Shown here: piece after piece, positions 23,653-31,472 of the stretch
How the letters are laid out: the number at the start of each line of letters is the position of its first letter
Position numbering within the stretch: the stretch's first letter is position 1
NCBI GenBank assembly: GCA_023399155.1
Contig: JAEWQP010000022.1
Coordinates: forward strand, 248,001-312,000
Length of the DNA: 64,000 nucleotides
Reading direction: 5' to 3'
Source: Verrucomicrobiota bacterium
GTDB taxonomy: Bacteria > Verrucomicrobiota > Verrucomicrobiia > Opitutales > Opitutaceae
The notes under the pieces: generated by a model
What the model was told of the DNA's origin: nothing
The model's database searches: none
The model's input: only the letters and a program-made list of their open reading frames with translations
Translations under genes and position numbers: made by a program

Positions 23653-25878
23653 TCAGGCCGCGCGCCCACGGGCGCGGGCCAGCGCGGTCTTGAGGCTCGC
23701 GGAGTCAATCGGCTTGGGCAGCAGGTCCGCGAACCCGGCGCGGCGCAGCTGCTCGGCGTCGAGGGTGGAGGCATACGCCGAGAGGAGCACGACCGGTGCG
23801 CGACGCCCCGAGTTGAAGATGCGCTCGCCCAGCTGCATGCCGCCGAGCTGCGGCATGGTGAGATCGGTCAGCACGATGTCGAACTGCGGATCCGCGTGCA
23901 TGAACATCTCCCAGGCCTCGATCCCCTGGGTCGCGGTCACCGCGTTGTATCCAAGATTTGAGACAAGCCGCGCCACGACCTTGAGCACGGCTGGATCATC
24001 GTCGACCACGAGCACGCGGCACCCCGCGGGCGGCGTCGACTCGGGCGCCGCCGTCACGACCTGCTCGGCGTGCAGCGGCAGGTAGACGTGGAAAGTCGCG
24101 CCCTCGCCGGGCGGGGAACTCACGCCGACCGCCCCCCGGTGGCGCAGCACGACGCTGCGCACGACGGCGAGCCCGAGGCCGGTGCCCTTGCCGGCGGGCT
24201 TGGTGGTGAAGAAGGGCTCGAATATCCGCCCGAGGAGTTCAGGCTTCACGCCGGGACCGGAGTCGCTCACCGCGAGATGCGCGTAGCGTCCCGGGGGCAG
24301 CGACTCGCTGCCGGGCCGCCCGTGGACCGGAGCGGTGACGGCCTCCAGCGAGAGCGTGATGCGCCCGGGCGGATGGATCGCATCGGCCGCGTTCTTGGCC
24401 AGGTTGAACACCACCTGCTTGATCTGTGTCGCGTCGGCGAGCACCACATCGTCGTCGCCGGTCGTGGATACATTGAGATGAATCGACTTCGGGAGGGCTG
24501 CACGCAGCAGCTGCAGCGAACTGCCGAGGATCTCGCGCATCGCCACCGGCTGCAGCGACGGCTCGGCCTGGCGGCTGTAGACGAGCAATTGCTTGACCAC
24601 GGCCGATGCGTGCTGCGCCGACGTGAGGGCGAGGTCGAGGTTTTCCCGGTTCTCGCTTCCCAGCGGCATGTCCTCGCGGACCATGCTCAGCCATCCGGTG
24701 ATCGTGGTGAGGCAGTTGTTGAAGTCGTGCGCGATGCCGCCGGCGAAATCGCCCAACGCCTCCATCTTCTGCGCCTGCACGAGCTGGTCCTGGAGTTTCT
24801 GGCGCTCGCGATGCGCCGACTCCCGTTCCTCGCGGCTGCGCGCCAGGGCGTCGAGCATGCCGTTGAGCGCCTCACCGAGGTCGGCGATCTCGTCGTCCCC
24901 CCGCACCGGCACGCGCGCCGAGAGATCGTGGGTTTGTCCCACGCTGCGCACCGTCGTGTGCATGCGTTCCAGGCGCGAGACGACGGCACGCCCGAGCAGC
25001 GTATGGAACAGGACGCCGCAGAGCAGGGCGATGCCGGCGGCCTGCGCGACGATCAGCCAGACCGTATTCATCGCTTCCTGGCGGATAGGCCGATCGAGCG
25101 TCAGGTGGATCGTTGCAGCGACGCGGCCGTCGAGCGCGTGCACCTCGAGATGGAGGACGAGATTTTCGCCGGCCTCCACCGCCGTGACGCCGTCGCGCCC
25201 GGTCGCGGCGAATTCGAACTCACGCTCCTCCCGGGGAGCGCCTGACAGAGGGTAATGAACGGAGAGTGGGAGCTGGGCGGTTTCGTGGAGTTTCTCGATG
25301 AAATCGTCACCCATCTGCCGGGCGACGATCATCGCGCCGAGCGGTCCGGAAGGTCCGTCCGGAAGGACGACCGGCACGCAGGCGATGATCCAGGGAATCG
25401 GCCCGACCTGCTTGATGCCGACCACGCGCGTCGCGCCGCGCGGATCGCCCAGAACCATCGCGACCTCGCCGGAAAAGCCGGCGACGAACCCGGGCATCGG
25501 CGCATCGGTCTCGCTCGTCTCCGGATCGCGGAGCACGCCGCCTGCGAAGCGTCCGTCCGGAGCGAAGACCAGCATCGCGTGCACCTTCAGATTCTCGAGT
25601 GAGGAGGCGACCCAGTTGGCCTCCTCGTACCCGGGCATCTCGCCGCGCGCATACTGCGCCGTGTCGATCCACTCGCCGTAGTCGCGCGCGATGCGGCCGA
25701 TCTCCTCCTGTTGCAGGTGGATCAGGGCGAGCACGCGGTCGGCGTCGCGCAGGGCCTGGTCATGCTCCAGCCGCTCGAAGCTGCGAAGGAACGTCTGGCT
25801 CCCGATCGCCACCATGAGCACGACCATCACGGCCATCGCTGAAACGACGACGAGCCAGGTTTTTGTCCGCAGTTTCAT
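23653..25878 (-). CDS. CHASE4 hybrid sensor histidine kinase with receiver domain
   Basis: 741-aa membrane sensor. Order: short cytoplasmic start, TM1 (about residues 9-30), periplasmic CHASE4-like sensor with the characteristic ARDYGEWIDTAQY segment, and TM2 near 280-300. A HAMP region (VRGDDEIADLGEALNGMLDA) and the HisKA phosphorylation site GGIAHDFNNCLT follow. The HATPase domain has NAADAI, SDSGPG, FEPFFTTK and GTGLGLAVV boxes. The C-terminal receiver has VVDDD, the acceptor Asp in LTDLTMP and a late Lys in LPKPID. The output partner is not adjacent. The ATG at 25878 was chosen since it starts right before TM1. It lies directly upstream of the pilT operon, so it might influence surface behaviour; that is inference. 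Confidence 0.9.
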   Translation of the reverse strand: MKLRTKTWLVVVSAMAVMVVLMVAIGSQTFLRSFERLEHDQALRDADRVLALIHLQQEEIGRIARDYGEWIDTAQYARGEMPGYEEANWVASSLENLKVHAMLVFAPDGRFAGGVLRDPETSETDAPMPGFVAGFSGEVAMVLGDPRGATRVVGIKQVGPIPWIIACVPVVLPDGPSGPLGAMIVARQMGDDFIEKLHETAQLPLSVHYPLSGAPREEREFEFAATGRDGVTAVEAGENLVLHLEVHALDGRVAATIHLTLDRPIRQEAMNTVWLIVAQAAGIALLCGVLFHTLLGRAVVSRLERMHTTVRSVGQTHDLSARVPVRGDDEIADLGEALNGMLDALARSREERESAHRERQKLQDQLVQAQKMEALGDFAGGIAHDFNNCLTTITGWLSMVREDMPLGSENRENLDLALTSAQHASAVVKQLLVYSRQAEPSLQPVAMREILGSSLQLLRAALPKSIHLNVSTTGDDDVVLADATQIKQVVFNLAKNAADAIHPPGRITLSLEAVTAPVHGRPGSESLPPGRYAHLAVSDSGPGVKPELLGRIFEPFFTTKPAGKGTGLGLAVVRSVVLRHRGAVGVSSPPGEGATFHVYLPLHAEQVVTAAPESTPPAGCRVLVVDDDPAVLKVVARLVSNLGYNAVTATQGIEAWEMFMHADPQFDIVLTDLTMPQLGGMQLGERIFNSGRRAPVVLLSAYASTLDAEQLRRAGFADLLPKPIDSASLKTALARARGRAA

Positions 25879-26043
25879 GAATAGGTGCTTACGCGTGAAT
25901 CGTCCCGGCGGGCCGAATCCTGACGGAGGATTGCTGGGAAAATGCCTGCGGCGTGCATGCTTTCCGAGGCATGCGCTCCGGGAGACGGCAGCAAACTGGA
26001 GTGCGGGCAGCCGGGATCGCCCGGCGCCGGGGTGGGACGGCAC

Positions 26044-27144
26044 TCACTCGGAACGACGCAACAAGGCTGCGGTGCACCAGAGCACCGGCGCCTGCCCATG
26101 AAAATCGCCCGTGCTGCGCGGCCGATCGAGGTAGTATTGCCGGTCGTTCTTCGTGCCGGTGCCGACGCACACCTCCCGGACGTCGGCGCGTTCGTCGATG
26201 TAGGTCGCGAGCGCCAGCCAGGCGCGCCGCGCCGCCGGTCCATACGTCGCGGGATCGAGCCAGCCGTGCTTCACACCCGTCACGAAGGCAAAGGTGAACA
26301 TGGCTGTGCTGGAACTCTCGGGCCAGGATTCGGGTTGGTCGATGAGTTGGAGCCACATGCCGCCTGCGCTCTGATGTTCGAGCAGCGAAGCCATCATCGC
26401 GCGATAGCCGGCGAGGATGCGCGCGTGATGCGGGTTCGTCTCCGGCAATTCCCGCAGCAATTCGCTCATGCCGGCCGCCATCCAGCCATTGCCGCGTCCC
26501 CAGAAGAACGGCGTGTCCGGAGCATGGAAGAACAGGCCATTGGGCCGCTGCAGGGCGTCGAGGTAGGCGACCATCTCCGCCGCTGTCCGGTCCAGGTAAT
26601 GCGCAGCGCCGGTCGCGCGATACGCCTGCGTCTGGAGCGCGGTGATCATGTACATGTCATCGATCCAGAACCGCGTGTGCCAGGTGAGGCCGTCCGCCCG
26701 CGGTCGGTCCCACTGTCCGTCGGCAAAGGCCAGCCCGAGCACACGGTGCCGTGCCTGCGCCTTCTGGATATAGAGTTCGAGCGGCACCGTGCCGAACACG
26801 GCATGGTCGACATGGTCAATCGGTGGCACGTAACGCTGCTCGGGTCCGAAGAGCGGCTCGAAACGCTCAGCCAGCTGTGCAGTCAGTGCCTCGTCCCCCA
26901 CCGCGTCCGCGAAGGTGAGTGCTCCGTACCAGGTGCACACTTCCGCATAGTGGATCGTCCCGCTTGAGGGCAGGAACATGTGCGGTGACTCGAGAAAACG
27001 CGCGGAAAGCCGGGAGCCGATCACGCGCGGGTCGGCGGACTCTGGCCAGGCGGCCAGCGCGTCGGGATCGGACGGCGACGCCGGCGCCGCACATGCCACG
27101 ACTCCGGCGAACACGCCGCTGAGGACCGTCCGGGGTAGGTGCAT
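26044..27144 (-). CDS. GH105-like unsaturated glycosyl hydrolase (YteR/RhiN type)
   Basis: 366-aa alpha/alpha-barrel enzyme of the GH88/GH105 group. These hydrolyse unsaturated uronic acid from lyase-generated oligosaccharides of pectin (rhamnogalacturonan) or related polymers. Diagnostic segments are WHTRFWIDDMYMITALQTQA with the catalytic Asp, FFWGRGNGWMAAGMSELL and the late GTGTKNDRQYYLDRP. The start at 27144 gives a signal region ending GVVACAA, which could be a lipobox with Cys near residue 17. Monocistronic. Works logically with the GH2 and GH-A enzymes of this window in plant cell-wall breakdown, though they are not in one operon. Confidence 0.85.
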   Translation of the reverse strand: MHLPRTVLSGVFAGVVACAAPASPSDPDALAAWPESADPRVIGSRLSARFLESPHMFLPSSGTIHYAEVCTWYGALTFADAVGDEALTAQLAERFEPLFGPEQRYVPPIDHVDHAVFGTVPLELYIQKAQARHRVLGLAFADGQWDRPRADGLTWHTRFWIDDMYMITALQTQAYRATGAAHYLDRTAAEMVAYLDALQRPNGLFFHAPDTPFFWGRGNGWMAAGMSELLRELPETNPHHARILAGYRAMMASLLEHQSAGGMWLQLIDQPESWPESSSTAMFTFAFVTGVKHGWLDPATYGPAARRAWLALATYIDERADVREVCVGTGTKNDRQYYLDRPRSTGDFHGQAPVLWCTAALLRRSE

Positions 27145-27279
27145 GAGGCAGTCGTGGACGAAACCTCGCGCGCTGTCGGCCAATTTCCGCGGCGAAAGGC
27201 AGACGCCCCGCGCCACCACGCGCCGAGTCTCCGGCGCGGGGCATCCGCGGTGCGGCCGGCGCGTCGCGACCGCGCCGCC

Positions 27280-27774
27280 TCACGCCGGTGAGCGCGACCC
27301 GGCCGGGCGGCCACCCACCGTCGACACCGCGGCCTCGATCACCTCGTCGGGCAGGCCGACGAACACGAGCAGGCGCCGCAGAAAGCGCTGCTTCGTGGGT
27401 GTATCCAGATTCATGATGGCCCAGAAATGCGTGCCGGGGATCTGGCGGGCCTGATTGTGCCGGCAGGTCTCGCGTATCTCCTCCGCGCTCAGGCCGACGT
27501 AGCGGCGACGGCTCTCCAGATGACTCACGAAGTCCGAAAACTCCGGCCCGTGCTGGCTCGCGACCCAGGCCAGCAGCGCGAGGAACCGGTCGGCGTCGGT
27601 GAACTTCACCCGGAACTCCGGGCTGAGGGTGTAGGCGATCAACGGGTGGTCGCGAATCGCGTCATCCGAGGCCGCCGCCAGAGCGATGATCAAATCGTCG
27701 ACCGTGCAGCCACGCGCCCGGGCCGCGCGTGCGAGGGTATCGGCCGTCTCCCGGCTGATGGTGAGGTGGGGCAT
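27280..27774 (-). CDS. SeqA-family protein (hemimethylated-DNA-binding / replication modulator-like)
   Basis: 164 aa that align without gaps over much of their length to E. coli SeqA, which sequesters hemimethylated GATC at oriC. The N-terminus (MPHLTISRETADTLARAARA) has the strand-helix-helix form of the SeqA oligomerisation domain. The C-terminal part keeps the SeqA pattern: DRFLALLAWV..., HLESRRRYV in place of the LHGRTRVYF DNA-contact loop, then ARQIPGTHFWAIMNLDTPTK for KHVPGTPYWVITNTNTGRK, and GLPDEVIEAAVSTV for the final helix. Of the two Asn in the ITNTN recognition segment the first is kept and the second is Asp. The family is best known from Gammaproteobacteria. Repeats just upstream may be an operator. 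Confidence 0.8.
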   Translation of the reverse strand: MPHLTISRETADTLARAARARGCTVDDLIIALAAASDDAIRDHPLIAYTLSPEFRVKFTDADRFLALLAWVASQHGPEFSDFVSHLESRRRYVGLSAEEIRETCRHNQARQIPGTHFWAIMNLDTPTKQRFLRRLLVFVGLPDEVIEAAVSTVGGRPAGSRSPA

Positions 27775-27780
27775 GAAACA

Positions 27781-27802
27781 GGTTTAACCGGTTTAAGCGG
27801 TT
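27781..27802 (-). promoter_or_regulatory. GGTTTAA direct repeats upstream of the SeqA-like gene
   Basis: Two copies of GGTTTAA with a 9-base period, followed in register by a partial third (GGTT). They span 7-28 bases before the start codon, read on the plus strand. They occupy the position of the ribosome site or core promoter, so a protein bound here would block expression. No GATC lies in this segment, so classical SeqA autobinding is not suggested. Confidence 0.45.
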
Positions 27803-28201
27803 GCGCAAGCGCTGGCCCAGGTTTTTCAGAGCAATCCGGCCAATCCGGTCACAAACCTCCTGGTTTCAGAGGCCTCCCGGCATCTTTAGGAAGTCATCGA
27901 AAACCTGAGACCTCGTCGACATGGCCGACGGATGGCGGATTCACCGGGTCGTCGGGCAGCCCTGCGAGTTGCGCTGAACGTGGTTTCCACTGGGCCCAAC
28001 GAAAGGACGGAGGTGCTTTCGTATCCGTTCGGCAATCTCCGGATCGTGCTCCGCCTTGGAAGCTTTCTGAAGACCTGGAGATTCGCCGCGGATGCTCTGC
28101 GGGTAGGGCGAACCGACCCCGCTGAGCCGCGGCTCGGCCGGAGGCCTCGCCCGATTCGAGACAGGCTTCCGAGGCCAATAGGCTCTCCCGGTGACTGTCG
28201 A
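27803..28201. other. Gap without a supported gene
   Basis: About 400 bases between the SeqA-like gene and the acetyltransferase gene. Several frames are open but none has a plausible start, composition or family. A minus-strand segment around 27965-28125 reads QKASKAEHDPEIAERIRK and looks protein-like, so this could be a decayed gene or a dispersed intergenic repeat. No hairpin with T tract was seen. Confidence 0.35.
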
Positions 28202-29017
28202 TCAATCCCACGCTAGACCCGCACAGGCGAGCACCGCGCCGGGCGGCACGTCGATGCGGAACTCCGTGTCCAGCACGGCATTCAGCTCTTCCAGAGTCGC
28301 GAGGGTGCGCCTCCGGACCGAGCCGTCGACTGAGCGCACGGAGAACTCGCGGTTGAACAGGGCGTAGCGCGTGAGGCCGTCGGCGCGCGCGGCCATCAGG
28401 TTTTGACGGAACCGCGACGCGGGATGCGCGCTGGTGAACCAGTTCGCGACTTCGAAATCGATCGGGTACGCCTCGTCAAGGTGCAGCACGTAGACATCCT
28501 GCCACGTGCCCGCGATCTGCACCTGCTGGAGCAGATTGCGGCCGTGCGGCACGAGCCGCCGCGGCTCGAAGCGCGTGGTCTGCACTCCCGCGGCCTCCAG
28601 CGACAGGGGCGCCATCAGGCCGATGCCGCCGAAACCGGCATCGGCCAGCCACGCGTGCCCGTCGATCCGCACGCGCAAGGCCATGTGGGTCTGCGGCGTC
28701 ACGACGCCGGGCGGGACCTGCCAGCGCACGCGGGCGAGCAGCGGTGCCACGTCGAAGCCCAGGGCGCGGAGCGCCGCGAGGAACAGGCCGTTGTGCTCGA
28801 AGCAGTAGCCGCCGCGACGGCCCTCGACGAGTTTCCGCACCAGCGAGGGCACATCGAGCGCGATCGGCCGGTCGAGGACCACGTCGATGTTCTCGAACGG
28901 GATGGCGCAGGCATGGCGCTCGTGCAGGGCACTGAGCGTATCCAGCGAGGCATCACAAGGTCCGGAATGGCCGATCCGGTCAAGGTAGGCGGCGAGTGGG
29001 AACGTCGGGTCCGACAT
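28202..29017 (-). CDS. nat: Arylamine N-acetyltransferase
   Basis: 271-aa cytosolic enzyme that moves an acetyl group from acetyl-CoA to arylamines or hydrazines by ping-pong chemistry. The catalytic Cys lies in RRGGYCFEHNGLF, the His in TPQTHMALRVR and the Asp in WLADAGFGG, completing the Cys-His-Asp triad. FENIDVVLDRPIALDV is the usual N-terminal family signature. Length matches bacterial NATs (about 270-280 aa). No operon partner is evident. Confidence 0.93.
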   Translation of the reverse strand: MSDPTFPLAAYLDRIGHSGPCDASLDTLSALHERHACAIPFENIDVVLDRPIALDVPSLVRKLVEGRRGGYCFEHNGLFLAALRALGFDVAPLLARVRWQVPPGVVTPQTHMALRVRIDGHAWLADAGFGGIGLMAPLSLEAAGVQTTRFEPRRLVPHGRNLLQQVQIAGTWQDVYVLHLDEAYPIDFEVANWFTSAHPASRFRQNLMAARADGLTRYALFNREFSVRSVDGSVRRRTLATLEELNAVLDTEFRIDVPPGAVLACAGLAWD

Positions 29018-29169
29018 GTCGGCCCCACGCTGTGCGTGAGCGGCGTCTGCGGCAATCCGTACCCGCGGGCCGGCACCGGGCGGCGCCTCTTCCGCGGGGG
29101 GAAGCGCGGACGCCAGCCCGCCGCGCCGGGAGAAGGTCGCCCTTCACGCGCCTCGGCGGAATCGTCGAT

Positions 29170-29487
29170 TCAGGAAGGCGATGCAGAGCTGCTGCGACCG
29201 CTCTTGCGCGGCTGCGTGAGCGGCTCGGCCGAGAGCGGACGCTCGGGCGGCACGGACTTTCCCTCGGAGACGAGCGCGCACAGGTGTTGCCGTGCGCGCT
29301 CGGCCAGGGCGTGCGCATCCACGGACGGTGCGACCTCCGCGCGACTCGTCTCGAGCACGGTGGCGATCTGCGCGCGGGTGACGGTGGGGAACTCGTTGAC
29401 GAGTTCGTTCTCAAGATAGGCCAGCAACTCGTGCGGCCGCGGGATGGCGCCGCGATCCCGACCCGGTTCTCGCGGATTCTCAGGCAT
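29170..29487 (-). CDS. Small hypothetical protein, possibly DUF3562-like
   Basis: 105-aa soluble protein starting MPENPREPGRDRG. The central part (LAYLENELVNEFPTVTRAQI to ARQHL) is predicted helical and resembles the small three-helix DUF3562 type; the C-terminus is a Ser/Pro/Arg-rich tail. ATG 29487 was preferred to an upstream start that would overlap the glycerate kinase gene. It lies 65 bases downstream of that gene's stop on the same strand and may be cotranscribed. No function assigned. Confidence 0.5.
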   Translation of the reverse strand: MPENPREPGRDRGAIPRPHELLAYLENELVNEFPTVTRAQIATVLETSRAEVAPSVDAHALAERARQHLCALVSEGKSVPPERPLSAEPLTQPRKSGRSSSASPS

Positions 29488-29552
29488 GGGGCATTTTCGC
29501 TCCGCTGGAGTCCCTTCGAAATCGGTGGGACCTCCCAGCCGCGACCCGGGAA

Positions 29553-30878
29553 TCAACCGGGCGCCGGTGCGATCAGGATGGCACGAAGGTCGTTCACGTT
29601 GGTGCGGGTCGGACCCGTGACCACGAGATCGCCCGCCGCCTCGAAGAAGCGCAGCGCGTCGTTCGCCGCCAGGCAGGCGCCGGCCTCCACGCCACGTGCG
29701 CGGGCCCGTGCGAGGGAATCGGGCCCGGCCAGCGCTCCGGCGTTTGTGCCCACACCGTCAATACCATCGGTGTCGATCGCAAGCGCATGGATGGCAGGAT
29801 GCGCCTGCAGCGCGAGCACTGCGGCGAGGAGGTACTCGGTATTGCGACCCCCGCGGCCGTTGCCGCGGAGCGTGACGGTCGTCTCGCCGCCGGAGAGCAG
29901 CACGCACGGCCGCGTGCGCCCGTCGCCTGCGGCGGCGAGGGCGAGTGCGCGGGCCGCATGCTGCGCGCCGAGGCTCGAAGCCTCGCCCTCGAGCGCATCA
30001 CCGAGGATCACGGGCGAAACCCCGGCCCGGCGCGCGACCTCGGCGGCGGCCTCGAGCGTCCGGCGGGCATGGGCGATCACGCGGACCGAGTTTCGGAGAA
30101 GCCGCGGATCGCCCGGCTTCGGCGTTTCATCCCCGGCGAGGAAAAGATGCTGCCGCACGGGGTCCGGTGCCTCGACGCCGAACCGCGCGAGCACGTCTCG
30201 GGCATCTGAATACGTGGTCGGGTCGGCGACGGTCGGCCCGGAGCCGATCACGGCCGGATCGTCCCCCGGGACATCGGAGATCGCGAGCGTGACGACGCGT
30301 GCGGGCGCGCACGCGGCCGCGAGCCGGCCGCCCTTGATCGCGGAGAGGTGCTTGCGCACGGTATTGATCTCGCGGATCGATGCGCCACAGCGCAGGAGCG
30401 CGCGGGTCACCCCCTGCTTGTCGGCGAGGCTGAGTCCGCGCGCGGGCGCCGCCAGCAGAGACGAGGCGCCGCCGGAGAGCAGCGCGAGGACGAGGTCGTC
30501 GGGCGTCAACCCTCCGACCATGGCCAGCACTCGCTTGGCGGCGCCGAGACTGGCCTCGTCGGGCACCGGATGTGCCGCCTCGAGGACCTCCACGCGGCGG
30601 CAGGGCACCGCGTGGCCATAACGGGTCACCACCAGACCGTTGAGCGGGTGCGCCGCCGGCCAGTGATCTTCCACCGCGAGCGCCATCTCCGCTGCGGCCT
30701 TGCCCGCGCCGATGACCACGGTTCGTCCTGCGGGCGGGTCGGGGAGATGCGGGGGCAGGCACGTGCGCGCTGCGGCCGAGTCAATGGCGGCGTGCGCCAT
30801 CGCAAGAAGCAACGCGCGCGCCTCGGCTGTGGAGAACGACGGCAACGATGGACCGGGCACCGTCCGCCTATGTCGCAT
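29553..30878 (-). CDS. gckA: Glycerate 2-kinase (GckA/DUF4147-MOFRL family)
   Basis: 441-aa enzyme of the DUF4147 + MOFRL family. Members phosphorylate glycerate to 2-phosphoglycerate; older annotations call them hydroxypyruvate reductase TtuD. The N-terminal nucleotide-binding part has VVIGAGKAAAEMALAVE and ALLSGGASSLLAAPA; INTVRKHLSAIKGGRLA is the conserved substrate region. The C-terminal MOFRL domain shows VLLSGGETTVTLRGNGRGGR and LAIDTDGIDGVGTNAGALA. Would feed glycerate from sugar-acid or glyoxylate degradation into glycolysis, consistent with the sugar-using character of the neighbourhood. Confidence 0.92.
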   Translation of the reverse strand: MRHRRTVPGPSLPSFSTAEARALLLAMAHAAIDSAAARTCLPPHLPDPPAGRTVVIGAGKAAAEMALAVEDHWPAAHPLNGLVVTRYGHAVPCRRVEVLEAAHPVPDEASLGAAKRVLAMVGGLTPDDLVLALLSGGASSLLAAPARGLSLADKQGVTRALLRCGASIREINTVRKHLSAIKGGRLAAACAPARVVTLAISDVPGDDPAVIGSGPTVADPTTYSDARDVLARFGVEAPDPVRQHLFLAGDETPKPGDPRLLRNSVRVIAHARRTLEAAAEVARRAGVSPVILGDALEGEASSLGAQHAARALALAAAGDGRTRPCVLLSGGETTVTLRGNGRGGRNTEYLLAAVLALQAHPAIHALAIDTDGIDGVGTNAGALAGPDSLARARARGVEAGACLAANDALRFFEAAGDLVVTGPTRTNVNDLRAILIAPAPG

Positions 30879-30910
30879 TCGGGCCCGCCGGGCGCGAGTC
30901 GATTGTCAGG

Positions 30911-31249
30911 TCAGGTGCCGTGAGGACGCGGTCCGTCCGGGAGTTCGGTCATACCCCGGGTCGGCGGGGCGGGCGGAAGGTCGCGCGCCCCCCGCGGGTT
31001 TCCGAGGCGCTCGTTGTTTTCCATCGCCGACACGGGGGTACTTTCCCCGGCGAGGATCCCGGCCAGCGCGGATTCCAGGAACCCGTCGATGAACGTGCGC
31101 GGCCGCCCGACGCGTTTGGCGATGCCATGGATCAGCTCGTCCTCCTCGCCCTCCCTCCAGGCGAGCGGCCTGTCACCAAGGAGAGGGAAGCGCTGGCGTA
31201 GTTGGGATTCGAGTACAGGCCAGTGGAGCTTGAGAAGGGCGGGATCCAT
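30911..31249 (-). CDS. Small CsbD-like/hypothetical protein
   Basis: 112-aa soluble protein. The start at 31249 gives MDPALLKLHWPVLESQLRQR. The segment HWPVLESQLRQRFPLLGDRPL with a following EGEEDELIHGIAKRVGR faintly follows the helical pattern of CsbD stress proteins, where a short KxxW...G repeat is typical, but the match is too weak for a firm call. The C-terminal third is Pro/Gly/Arg-rich and may be unstructured. Same strand as and 32 bases upstream of the glycerate kinase gene. Confidence 0.5.
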   Translation of the reverse strand: MDPALLKLHWPVLESQLRQRFPLLGDRPLAWREGEEDELIHGIAKRVGRPRTFIDGFLESALAGILAGESTPVSAMENNERLGNPRGARDLPPAPPTRGMTELPDGPRPHGT

Positions 31250-31472
31250 GTCGTCGATTCGTTGCCCTAATCTACCCCCGTGGTCCCGGGTGTCGCCCGG
31301 GGGTGGGCCCGGTCGCTCCACCCGATCGTCGCCGGATGGTCGGCTTCCGGCGGGGACGAGTCGCCGCGGGGCGCGCTGGCGTGCCGCGTCCCGTCCGGGG
31401 ACGCTCCTTCATTGCGCCCGCTGTGTCCGCCGGCGTTCAGCTCTCCTGCCGATCGCGGTCGAGCCGTCCGGC

